Of a DNA stretch of 64,000 bases, positions 14,009 through 22,499 are shown in pieces. Position numbers and translations under genes: made by a program. Location of the stretch: positions 372,001-436,000 of the forward strand of contig OZ176054.1 of assembly GCA_964247055.1 (NCBI GenBank), given 5' to 3'. The notes beneath the pieces are model-generated. The model was not told the DNA's origin. It saw only the letters and a program-made list of their open reading frames with translations, and did no database searches. Each line of letters begins with the position of its first letter. The stretch's first letter is position 1. The DNA comes from Paragordius varius. Taxonomy: Eukaryota; Nematomorpha.

Positions 14009-14012
14009 GAGT
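14009..14012. repeat. Target site duplication, left copy (GAGT)
   Basis: GAGT immediately precedes the TGTTA end of the element and is repeated just after its TAACA end. In uninterrupted monomers the same place reads ATCGGAGTATAAATG once, so the extra GAGT is explained by the insertion. Four bases is within the 4-6 bp range usual for LTR elements. Confidence 0.85.
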
Positions 14013-14221
14013 TGTTATGCAAATCTGGATATACTTTATTTTTATATCATAATTTTCTGTTACATGCAAATGTGAAATACATACCTTGGAAATATATCAT
14101 AACTTTCACCCTTATTTGAATTATATTATTTTCTATATTTTTTGTGTAATATGTAAATAATATAACCTTTGTTACTTCAAATTTTATTGATATAATGCAA
14201 ATTATGTACAACTAAATTTAC

Positions 14222-14229
14222 TATATAAA
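14222..14229 (+). promoter_or_regulatory. TATA box in the 5' LTR
   Basis: TATATAAA, the best core promoter match in the LTR, about 73 bp before the LTR end. Transcription would be expected to start around 14250-14260. The identical copy in the 3' LTR is at 15423-15430 and would point out into the satellite. Confidence 0.55.
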
Positions 14230-14246
14230 CCCTAAAAAAACCAAAT

Positions 14247-14252
14247 AATAAA
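14247..14252 (+). promoter_or_regulatory. AATAAA polyadenylation signal in the LTR
   Basis: AATAAA about 18 bp after the TATA box, with its copy at 15448-15453 in the 3' LTR, where it would serve to end the element's transcript. In so AT-rich a sequence a chance match is possible. Confidence 0.4.
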
Positions 14253-14304
14253 TTCAGTTCATTTCACATTTCTTTTATTATCTCTTATCTTAAAAGATAA
14301 CAAC

Positions 14305-14322
14305 TGGTGGCAATTCGAGTAC
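14305..14322 (+). other. Candidate primer binding site
   Basis: TGGTGGCAATTCGAG starts two bases after the 5' LTR. A TGG start at this place is what pairing with the CCA end of a tRNA requires. I cannot match the rest to a particular tRNA; it is not the initiator-Met site TGGTATCAGAGC. Confidence 0.4.
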
Positions 14323-14461
14323 CGAACTAATCTAACAACTAATCCTACATAACAGTGGAACTCCCACCGAGTTCCAAACTCGGATGGTGGAAGAGTCCAA
14401 AATGCAACAACCATGATAATGTCAATTGCCAATATCACCAACATGTCAATGAAAAAATATA

Positions 14462-14752
14462 ATGATAATACCAATTATAACAATGGTAATAATTTTTCGA
14501 TCACAACAATCAAAACCTCTGACACATTTTCGCAAGGGTTATGGGAGCGTTCATGGGCCAAGCAAATGTCCCGCCTGGAACCGCAATTGCAAATGCGGAA
14601 AACCCAACCACTTCGCTAATGTAGATCAAACTGCCAAAAAAAAATGTTCAACCGCCATTGCACTGAAAGCGAACGGGCTAATAATCTATAGCAACTTTGA
14701 AATCATTATCAACAAATGGCTGGGGAGGACTCCCACATCATTCATCAATTGA
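14462..14752 (+). pseudogene. gag relic with nucleocapsid zinc-knuckle remnant (fossil)
   Basis: Part of the broken LTR element. An open stretch of 96 codons contains, around residues 27-54 (about 14540-14625), a HGPSKCPAW...C-x-CGKPNHFA segment. It strongly resembles the zinc-knuckle region of Ty3/gypsy Gag proteins of animals, where CPA...C..C-GK-x-NHFA is the usual pattern. In intact relatives this region binds genomic RNA in the particle. The rest of the stretch is not recognised. It is a degraded fragment, not a working protein. Confidence 0.55.
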
Positions 14753-15001
14753 TGGATGGGTAAGTATTGGCGCGGACAAACTTGTAATAATATTGATCGG
14801 TAAGACGCCTACCTCCCCAGGCCGAGTTAAAGCTACACCTCGACGATTTCAACAATAAGAGTATGTGTCAGTTACAAAAGGACACTGTTTAGATTCGTTA
14901 CAGCGCCCATAGTATATCAGTGCGCCTGGACCAGTTTCAAAGGAATGGTCTAGGGTGGCAGGCAGAGATCAAAGGAAACACGTCGACACACATAACATAG
15001 G
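14753..15001 (+). other. Retroelement interior without recognisable coding content
   Basis: About 250 bp between the two coding relics, with a higher G+C than the surrounding satellite. It holds no motif I recognise. A 12 bp direct repeat CGTCGACACACA occurs at 14981-14992 and again just past the end at 15020-15031. In an intact relative the protease, reverse transcriptase, RNase H and integrase would lie in this interval; none can be seen. Confidence 0.6.
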
Positions 15002-15202
15002 ATGTTATCTTTCAAAATTCGTCGACACACACACGATACCGGTCACTTAAATAATAGTAATGACAATGATAAAATAAATGATAATAATAATAATGAAAGT
15101 AGTAATGATAACATTAATAGCAATAATGACAATATCAATGTAAATCCGCACGAGCGTCGTTACCCCGAGAGAATTCGGCGGAAGCCGGTCGGGTTCTCTT
15201 AA
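15002..15202 (+). pseudogene. pol C-terminal tail relic, Asn-rich (fossil)
   Basis: Part of the broken LTR element. A 66-codon open stretch has an Asn/Asp-rich middle and ends RRYPERIRRKPVGFS just before the polypurine tract. A basic RRYP-x-R-x-R-x-P tail directly ahead of the 3' LTR is familiar from the C-terminus of pol in animal Ty3/gypsy elements. Ty1/copia polyproteins also have a similar RR-x-R-x-P segment, so this motif alone does not settle the family. Confidence 0.45.
15048..15147. repeat. AAT/GAT-rich low-complexity tract
   Basis: A run of loosely repeated AATGAT, AATAAT and AATGAC triplets within the retroelement, encoding the Asn/Asp-rich middle of the pol-tail relic. A shorter similar stretch lies at about 14455-14495. 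Such tracts arise by slippage. Confidence 0.75.
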
Positions 15203-15213
15203 GGGGGAAGTGA
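15201..15213 (+). other. Polypurine tract
   Basis: AAGGGGGAAG followed by TGA immediately before the 3' LTR. A purine run in this place primes plus-strand DNA synthesis in LTR elements. It fixes the element's orientation and supports the LTR start at 15214. Confidence 0.8.
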
Positions 15214-15506
15214 TGTTATGCAAATCTGGATATACTTTATTTTTATATCATAATTTTCTGTTACATGCAAATGTGAAATACATACCTTGGAAATATATCA
15301 TAACTTTCACCCTTATTTGAATTATATTATTTTCTATATTTTTTGTGTAATATGTAAATAATATAACCTTTGTTACTTCAAATTTTATTGATATAATGCA
15401 AATTATGTACAACTAAATTTACTATATAAACCCTAAAAAAACCAAATAATAAATTCAGTTCATTTCACATTTCTTATATTATCTTCTCATCCTTTAAAAG
15501 TTAACA
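15214..15506 (+). repeat. 3' LTR
   Basis: 293 bp, starting TGTTATGCAAATC like the 5' LTR and ending GTTAACA. It is identical to the 5' LTR over its first 262 bp (15214-15475). Its last 31 bp differ from the 28 bp at the 5' LTR end in several places, including length. The next base begins the right GAGT duplication. Confidence 0.92.
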
Positions 15507-15510
15507 GAGT
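15507..15510. repeat. Target site duplication, right copy (GAGT)
   Basis: Second GAGT copy, followed by ATAAATG, the normal continuation of the satellite monomer. Because almost every non-G-type monomer carries GAGT here, the match alone could not separate a simple insertion from an exchange between two elements inserted at the same monomer position. Confidence 0.85.
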
Positions 15511-17040
15511 ATAAATGTAATTTTTATGAATTTTTTAAATATTTAAAAAATTTATTTTATACGATTTTAAAAATAAAAATGGCTACCTAAAATCCAAATT
15601 TGATCAGGTGATGTCACTATAATTTTTTTGGGTAGCCCTATGGTAGTTCCATCATCACCCCAAATATTTTCGAGATCGGAGTATAAATGTAATTTTTATG
15701 AATTTTTTAAATATTTAAAAAATTTATTTTATACGATTTTAAAAATAAAAATGGCTACCTAAAATCCAAATTTGATCAGGTGATGTCACCATATTTGTTT
15801 TGGGTAGCCCTATGGTAGTTCCATCATCACCCCAAATATTTTGGGGATCGGACTATAAATGTAATTTTTATGAATTTTTTAAATATTTAAAAAATTTATT
15901 TTATACGATTTTAAAAATAAAAATGGCTACCTAAAATCCAAATTTGATCAGGTGATGTCACCATATTTGTTTTGGGTAGCCCTATGGTAGTTCCATCATC
16001 ACCCCAAATATTTTGGGGATCGGACTATAAATGTAATTTTTATGAATTTTTTAAATATTTAAAAAATTTATTTTATACGATTTTAAAAATAAAAATGGCT
16101 ACCTAAAATCCAAATTTGATCAGGTGATGTCACCATAATTTTTTTTGGGTAGCCCTATGGTAGTTCCATCATCACCCCAAATATTTTGGGGATCGGACTA
16201 TAAATGTAATTTTTATGAATTTTTTAAATATTTAAAAAATTTATTTTATACGATTTTAAAAATAAAAATGGCTACCTAAAATCCAAATTTGATCAGGTGA
16301 TGTCACCATATTTGTTTTGGGTAGCCCTATGGTAGTTCCATCATCACCCCAAATATTTTGGGGATCGGACTATAAATGTAATTTTTATGAATTTTTTAAA
16401 TATTTAAAAAATTTATTTTATACGATTTTAAAAATAAAAATGGCTACCTAAAATCCAAATTTGATCAGGTGATGTCACCATAATTTTTTTTGGGTAGCCC
16501 TATGGTAGTTCCATCATCACCCCAAATATTTTGGGGATCGGACTATAAATGTAATTTTTATGAATTTTTTAAATATTTAAAAAATTTATTTTATACGATT
16601 TTAAAAATAAAAATGGCTACCTAAAATCCAAATTTGATCAGGTGATGTCACCATAATTTTTTTGGGTAGCCCTATGGTAGTTCCATCATCACCCCAAATA
16701 TTTTCGAGATCGGAGTATAAATGTAATTTTTATGAATTTTTTAAATATTTAAAAAATTTATTTTATACGATTTTAAAAATAAAAATGGCTACCTAAAATC
16801 CAAATTTGATCAGGTGATGTCACTATAATTTTTTTGGGTAGCCCTATGGTAGTTCCATCATCACCCCAAATATTTTCGAGATCGGAGTATAAATGTAATT
16901 TTTATGAATTTTTTAAATATTTAAAAAATTTATTTTATACGATTTTAAAAATAAAAATGGCTACCTAAAATCCAAATTTGATCAGGTGATGTCACCATAA
17001 TTTTTTTTGGGTAGCCCTATGGTAGTTCCATCATCACCCC

Positions 17041-17710
17041 AAATATTGTCGAGATCGGAGTATAAATGAAATTTTTTTGAATTTTTTAAATATTTAAAAA
17101 ATTTATTTTATACGATTTTAAAAAAAAAAATGGCTACCTAAAATCCAAATTTGATCAGGTGGTGTCGCCATAATTTTTTTTGGGTAGCCCTATGGTAGTT
17201 CCATCATCACCCTATATATTTTCGAGATCGGAGTATAAATGTAATTTTAATGAAGTTTTTAAATATTTAAAAAATTTATTTTATACGATTTTAAAAATAA
17301 AATGGCTACCTAAAATCCAAATTTGATCAGGTGATGTCACCATAATTTTTTTTGGGTAGCCCTATGGTAGTTCCATCATCACCCCAAATATTGTCGAGAT
17401 CGGAGTATAAATGAAATTTTTTTGAATTTTTTAAATATTTAAAAAATTTATTTTATACGATTTTAAAAATAAAAATGGCTACCTAAAATCCAAATTTGAT
17501 CAGGTGATGTCGCCATAATTTTTTTTGGGTAGCCCTATGGTAGTTCCATCATCACCCTATATATTTTCGAGATCGGAGTATAAATGTAATTTTAATGAAG
17601 TTTTTAAATATTTAAAAAATTTATTTTATACGATTTTAAAAATAAAAATGGCTACCTAAAATCCAAATTTGATCAGGTGATGTCACCATAATTTTTTTTG
17701 GGTAGCCCTA
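17041..17710. repeat. Two-monomer tandem duplication (345 bp)
   Basis: A pair of neighbours, one with GAAATTTTTTTG and one with CACCCTATATATT plus TTTTAATGAAG, is present twice in succession. The CTATATATT marker lies at 17212 and 17557, 345 bp apart. The first copy has the singletons GTGGTGTCGCC and an A run in place of AAAATAAAA. Confidence 0.85.
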
Positions 17711-18189
17711 TGGTAGTTCCATCATCACCCCAAATATTTTCGAGATCGGAATATAAATGTAATTTTTATGAATTTTTTAAATATTTAAAAAATTTATTTT
17801 ATACGATTTTAAAAATAAAAATGGCTACCTAAAATCCAAATTTGATCAGGTGATGTCACCATAATTTTTTTTGGGTAGCCCTATGGTAGTTCCATCATCA
17901 CCCCAAATATTGTCGAGATCGGAGTATAAATGTAATTTTTATGAATTTTTTAAATATTTAAAAAATTTATTTTATACGATTTTAAAAATAAAAATGGCTA
18001 CCTAAAATCCAAATTTGATCAGGTGATGTCACCATAATTTTTTTTGGGTAGCCCTATGGTAGTTCCATCATCACCCCAAATATTTTCGAGATCGGAGTAT
18101 AAATGTAATTTTTATGAATTTTTTAAATATTTAAAAAATTTATTTTATACGATTTTAAAAATAAAAATGGCTACCTAAAATCCAAATTT

Positions 18190-19080
18190 GATCAGATGAT
18201 GTCACTATAATTTTTTTGGGTAGCCCTATGGTAGTTCCATCATCACCCCAAATATTTTCGAGATCGGAGTATAAATGTAATTTTTATGAATTTTTTAAAT
18301 ATTTAAAAAATTTATTTTATACGATTTTAAAAATAAAAATGGCTACCTAAAATCCAAATTTGATCAGGTGATGTCGCCATAATTTTTTTTGGGTAGCCCT
18401 ATGGTAGTTCCATCATCACCCCGTATACTTTGGGGATCGGACTATAAATGTAATTTTTATGAATTTTTTAAATATTTAAAAAATTTATTTTATACGATTT
18501 TAAAAATAAAAATGGCTACCTAAAATCCAAATTTGATCAGGTGATGTCACCATAATTTTTTTTGGGTAGCCCTATGGTAGTTCCATCATCACCCCAAATA
18601 TTGTCGAGATGGGAGTATAAATGTAATTTTTATGAATTTTTTAAATATTTAAAAAATTTATTTTATACGATTTTAAAAATAAAAATGGCTACCAATAATC
18701 CAAATTTGATCAGATGATGTCACTATAATTTTTTTGGGTAGCCCTATGGTAGTTCCATCATCACCCCAAATATTTTCGAGATCGGAGTATAAATGTAATT
18801 TTTATGAATTTTTTAAATATTTAAAAAATTTATTTTATACGATTTTAAAAATAAAAATGGCTACCTAAAATCCAAATTTGATCAGGTGATGTCGCCATAA
18901 TTTTTTTTGGGTAGCCCTATGGTAGTTCCATCATCACCCTGTATACTTTGGGGATCGGACTATAAATGTAATTTTTATGAATTTTTTAAATATTTAAAAA
19001 ATTTATTTTATACGATTTTAAAAATAAAAATGGCTACCTAAAATCCAAATTTGATCAGGTGATGTCACCATAATTTTTTT
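18190..19080. repeat. Three-monomer tandem duplication (518 bp)
   Basis: The marker ATCAGATGATG is at 18191 and about 18709. In each copy it is followed by a GTCACT copy and a monomer with GTATACTTTGGGG (about 18422 and 18940). Similarly, two adjacent monomers near 19265 and 19437 share CTATGTTAG, a one-monomer duplication. Confidence 0.8.
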
Positions 19081-20129
19081 TGGGTAGCCCTATGGTAGTT
19101 CCATCATCACCCCAAATATTTTCGAGATCGGAGTATAAATGTAATTTTTATGAATTTTTTAAATATTTAAAAAATTTATTTTATACGATTTTAAAAATAA
19201 AAATGGCTACCTAAAATCCAAATTTGATCAGGTGATGTCACCATAATTTTTTTTGGGTAGCCCTATGTTAGTTCCATCATCACCCCAAATATTTTCGAGA
19301 TCGGAGTATAAATGTAATTTTTATGAATTTTTTAAATATTTAAAAAATTTATTTTATACGATTTTAAAAATAAAAATGGCTACCTAAAATCCAAATTTGA
19401 TCAGGTGATGTCACCATAATTTTTTTTGGGTAGCCCTATGTTAGTTCCATCATCACCCCAAATATTTTCGAGATCGGAGTATAAATGTAATTTTTATGAA
19501 TTTTTTAAATATTTAAAAAAATTTTATACGATTTTAAAAATAAAAATGGCTACCTAAAATCCAAATTTGATCAGGTGATGTCACTATAATTATTTTGGGT
19601 AGCCCTATGGTAGTTCCATCATCACCCCAAATATTTTCGAGATCGGAGTATAAATGTAATTTTTATGAATTTTTTAAATATTTAAAAAATTTATTTTATA
19701 CGATTTTAAAAATAAAAATGGCTACCTAAAATCCAAATTTGATCAGGTGATGTCACCATAATTTTTTTTGGGTAGCCCTATAGTAGTTCCATCATCACCC
19801 CAAATATTTTCGAGATCGGAGTATAAATGTAATTTTTATGAATTTTTTAAATATTTAAAAAATTTATTTTATACGATTTTAAAAATAAAAATGGCTACCT
19901 AAAATCCAAATTTGATCAGGTGATGTCACTATAATTTTTTTGGGTAGCCCTATGGTAGTTCCATCATCACCCCAAATATTTTCGAGATCGGAGTATAAAT
20001 GTAATTTTTATGAATTTTTTAAATATTTAAAAAATTTATTTTATACGATTTTAAAAATAAAAATGGCTACCTAAAATCCAAATTTGATCAGGTGATGTCA
20101 CCATAATTTATTTGGGTAGCCCTATAGTA

Positions 20130-21160
20130 GTTCCATCATCACCCCAAATATTTTTGAGATCGGACTTTAAATGTAATTTTTTAGAATTTTTTAAATATTT
20201 AAAAAATTTATTTTATACGATTTTAAAAATAAAAATGGCTACCTAAAATCCAAATTTGATCAGGTGATGTCACCATAATTTATTTGGGTAGCCCTATAGT
20301 AGTTCCATCATCACCCCAAATATTTTTGAGATCGGACTTTAAATGTAATTTTTTAGAATTTTTTAAATATTTAAAAAATTTATTTTATACGATTTTAAAA
20401 ATAAAAATGGCTACCTAAAATCCAAATCTGATCAGGTGATGTCGCCATAATTTTTTTTGGGTAGCCCTATAGTAGTTCCATCATCACCCCAAATATTTTT
20501 GAGATCGGAGTATAAATGTAATTTTTATGAATTTTTTAAATATTTAAAAAATTTATTTTATACGATTTTAAAAATAAAAATGGCTACCTAAAATCCAAAT
20601 TTGATCAGGTGATGTCACCATAATTTATTTGGGTAGCCCTATAGTAGTTCCATCATCACCCCAAATATTTTTGAGATCGGACTTTAAATGTAATTTTTTA
20701 GAATTTTTTAAATATTTAAAAAATTTATTTTATACGATTTTAAAAATAAAAATGGCTACCTAAAATCCAAATTTGATCAGGTGATGTCACCATAATTTAT
20801 TTGGGTAGCCCTATAGTAGTTCCATCATCACCCCAAATATTTTTGAGATCGGACTTTAAATGTAATTTTTTAGAATTTTTTAAATATTTAAAAAATTTAT
20901 TTTATACGATTTTAAAAATAAAAATGGCTACCTAAAATCCAAATCTGATCAGGTGATGTCGCCATAATTTTTTTTGGGTAGCCCTATAGTAGTTCCATCA
21001 TCACCCCAAATATTTTTGAGATCGGAGTATAAATGTAATTTTTATGAATTTTTTAAATATTTAAAAAATTTATTTTATACGATTTTAAAAATAAAAATGG
21101 CTACCTAAAATCCAAATTTGATCAGGTGATGTCACCATAATTTATTTGGGTAGCCCTATA
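20130..21160. repeat. Three-monomer higher-order repeat at the subfamily junction
   Basis: Two neighbouring monomers with GGACTTTAAATG and TTTTTTAGAATTTT (near 20175, 20345) plus one with AATCTGATC (20428) recur as 20690, 20863 and 20945. The offset is 517 bp. These are the first fully right-domain monomers, so a fresh local duplication marks the junction with the left domain. Confidence 0.85.
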
Positions 21161-22499
21161 GTATTTCCATCATCACCCCAAATATTTTTGAGATCGGAGT
21201 ATAAATGTAATTTTTATGAATTTTTTAAATATTTAAAAAATTTATTTTATACGATTTTAAAAATAAAAATGGCTACCTAAAATCTAAATTTGATCAGGTG
21301 ATGTCGCCATAATTTTTTTTGGGTAGCCCTATGGTAGTTCCATCATCACCCCAAATATTGTCGAGATCGGAGTATAAATGTAATTTTTATGAATTTTTTA
21401 AATATTTAAAAAATTTATTTTATACGATTTTAAAAATAAAAATGGCTACCTAAAATCCAAATTTGATCAGGTGATGTCACCATAATTTATTTGGGTAGCC
21501 CTATAGTAGTTCCATCATCACCCCAAATATTTTTGAGATCGGAGTATAAATGTAATTTTTATGAATTTTATAAATATTTAAAAAATTTATTTTATACGAT
21601 TTTAAAAATAAAAATGGCTACCTAAAATCCAAATTTGATCAGGTGATGTCACCATAATTTATTTGGGTAGCCCTATAGTAGTTCCATCATCACCCCAAAT
21701 ATTGTCGAGATCGGAGTATAAATGTAATTTTTTTGAATTTTTTAAATATTTAAAAAATTTATTTTATACGATTTTAAAAATAAAAATGGCTACCTAAAAT
21801 CCAAATTTGATCAGGTGATGTCGCCATAATTTTTTTTGGGTAACCCTATGGTGGTTCCATCATCACCCCAAATATTTTTGAGATCGGACTTTAAATGTAA
21901 TTTTTATGAATTTTTTAAATATTTAAAAAATTTATTTTATACGATTTTAAAAATAAAAATGGCTACCTAAAATCCAAATTTGATCAGGTGATGTCGCCAT
22001 ATTTTTTTTTGGGTAGCCCTATAGTAGTTCCATCATCACCCCAAATATTTTTGAGATCGGAGTATAAATGTAATTTTTATGAATTTTTTAAATATTTAAA
22101 AATTTATTTTATACGATTTTAAAAATAAAAATGGCTACCTAAAATCCAAATTTGATCAGGTGATGTCACCATAATTTATTTGGGTAGCCCTATAGTAGTT
22201 CCATCATCACCCCAAATATTTTTGAGATCGGAGTATAAATGTAATTTTTATGAATTTTTTAAATATTTAAAAAATTTATTTTATACGATTTTAAAAATAA
22301 AAATGGCTACCTAAAATCCAAATTTGATCAGGTGATGTCGCCATAATTTTTTTTGGGTAGCCCTATGGTAGTTCCATCATCACCCCAAATATTGTCGAGA
22401 TCGGAGTATAAGTAATTTTTTTGAATTTTTTAAATATTTAAAAAATTTATTTTATACGATTTTAAAAATAAAAATGGCTATTTAAAATCCAAATTTGAT

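Larger units (their letters stand above)
1..14012. repeat. AT-rich ~173 bp satellite array, left of the retroelement
   Basis: About 81 head-to-tail copies of one monomer, all in the same orientation, with no spacer. The repeated landmark AGTTCCATCATCACCCC starts at 1, 174 and 346 and continues at that spacing. Copies differ mainly at a few diagnostic sites: CGAG, GGGG or GTCGAG after ATATT; GTCACC, GTCGCC, GTCACT or GTTACC; and the T run before GGGTAGCC, which is sometimes TTTGTTTTGGG or TTTGCTGAGCC. All six frames are broken at short intervals, so nothing here looks coding. The array runs off the left edge of the window. Its last monomer is split by the LTR element, exactly after ATCGGAGT. 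Confidence 0.98.
14013..14302 (+). repeat. 5' LTR
   Basis: 290 bp, starting TGTTATGCAAATC and ending GATAACA. AT-rich, with a TATATAAA box at 14222-14229 and AATAAA at 14247-14252, so U3 is long (over 200 bp) and R plus U5 is short. It is identical to the 3' LTR from 14013 to 14274 (262 bp). The remaining 28 bp, in the U5 part, differ clearly from the other LTR. Confidence 0.92.
14013..15506 (+). mobile_element. Broken, internally deleted LTR retrotransposon, Ty3/gypsy-like, inserted in the satellite
   Basis: A 1494 bp element with direct LTRs of 290 and 293 bp, a 911 bp interior and a 4 bp duplication of the satellite target. The LTRs begin TGTTA and end TAACA, giving the expected TG...CA ends. 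A polypurine tract precedes the 3' LTR and a TGG-starting candidate primer site follows the 5' LTR, which fixes the plus orientation. The interior keeps only a gag nucleocapsid-like scrap and a pol-tail-like scrap. Intact relatives usually have several kilobases of gag-pol. It is therefore a fossil with most of its coding part gone and several breaks in what remains, mobilised, if at all, by partners elsewhere. The 262 bp of identical LTR sequence indicates a recent insertion. Family assignment rests on two short motifs. Confidence 0.9.
12054..16821. repeat. 7-monomer higher-order repeat around the insertion
   Basis: The marker GTCACTATAATTTTTTTGGG occurs at 12054, 13256, 15615 and 16821. The steps are 1202 bp, then 861 bp once the insert and its 4 bp duplication are removed, then 1206 bp: 7, 5 and 7 monomers. 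Between markers, G-type copies alternate with TTTGTTTTGGG and long-T copies in closely matching order. The retroelement sits in the 5-monomer interval. Confidence 0.7.
1..20120. repeat. Left satellite subfamily domain
   Basis: Monomers here carry CTATGGTAG almost without exception, mostly a long T run before GGGTAGCC, and CGAG, GTCGAG or GGGG at the diagnostic site. GGGG always comes with GGACTATAAA, whereas CGAG comes with GGAGTATAAA. The TTTGCTGAGCC variant is confined to about 1.19-10.35 kb. The TTTGTTTTGGG variant is common at 2.7-16.3 kb. The first CTATAGTAG copy appears near 19780, and the switch to the other subfamily is complete by about 20.1 kb. The range includes the retroelement insertion. 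Confidence 0.8.

Noticed and set aside
14303-14340. tRNA gene after the 5' LTR
   Set aside because: TGGTGGCAATTCGAGTACCGAAC loosely recalls tRNA sequence, but no cloverleaf can be built; it is listed only as a candidate primer site.
14259-14474. 71-residue minus-strand open frame
   Set aside because: It overlaps the LTR end and the interior antisense to the element, with no recognisable motif; a chance frame.
14413-14619. 68-residue plus-strand open frame
   Set aside because: It overlaps the zinc-knuckle stretch in another frame and its C-terminal half has no family resemblance; not reported as a separate gene.
15002-15202. Host Asn-rich protein gene
   Set aside because: It lies wholly within the LTR element, abuts the polypurine tract and ends in a pol-tail-like motif, so it belongs to the element relic.
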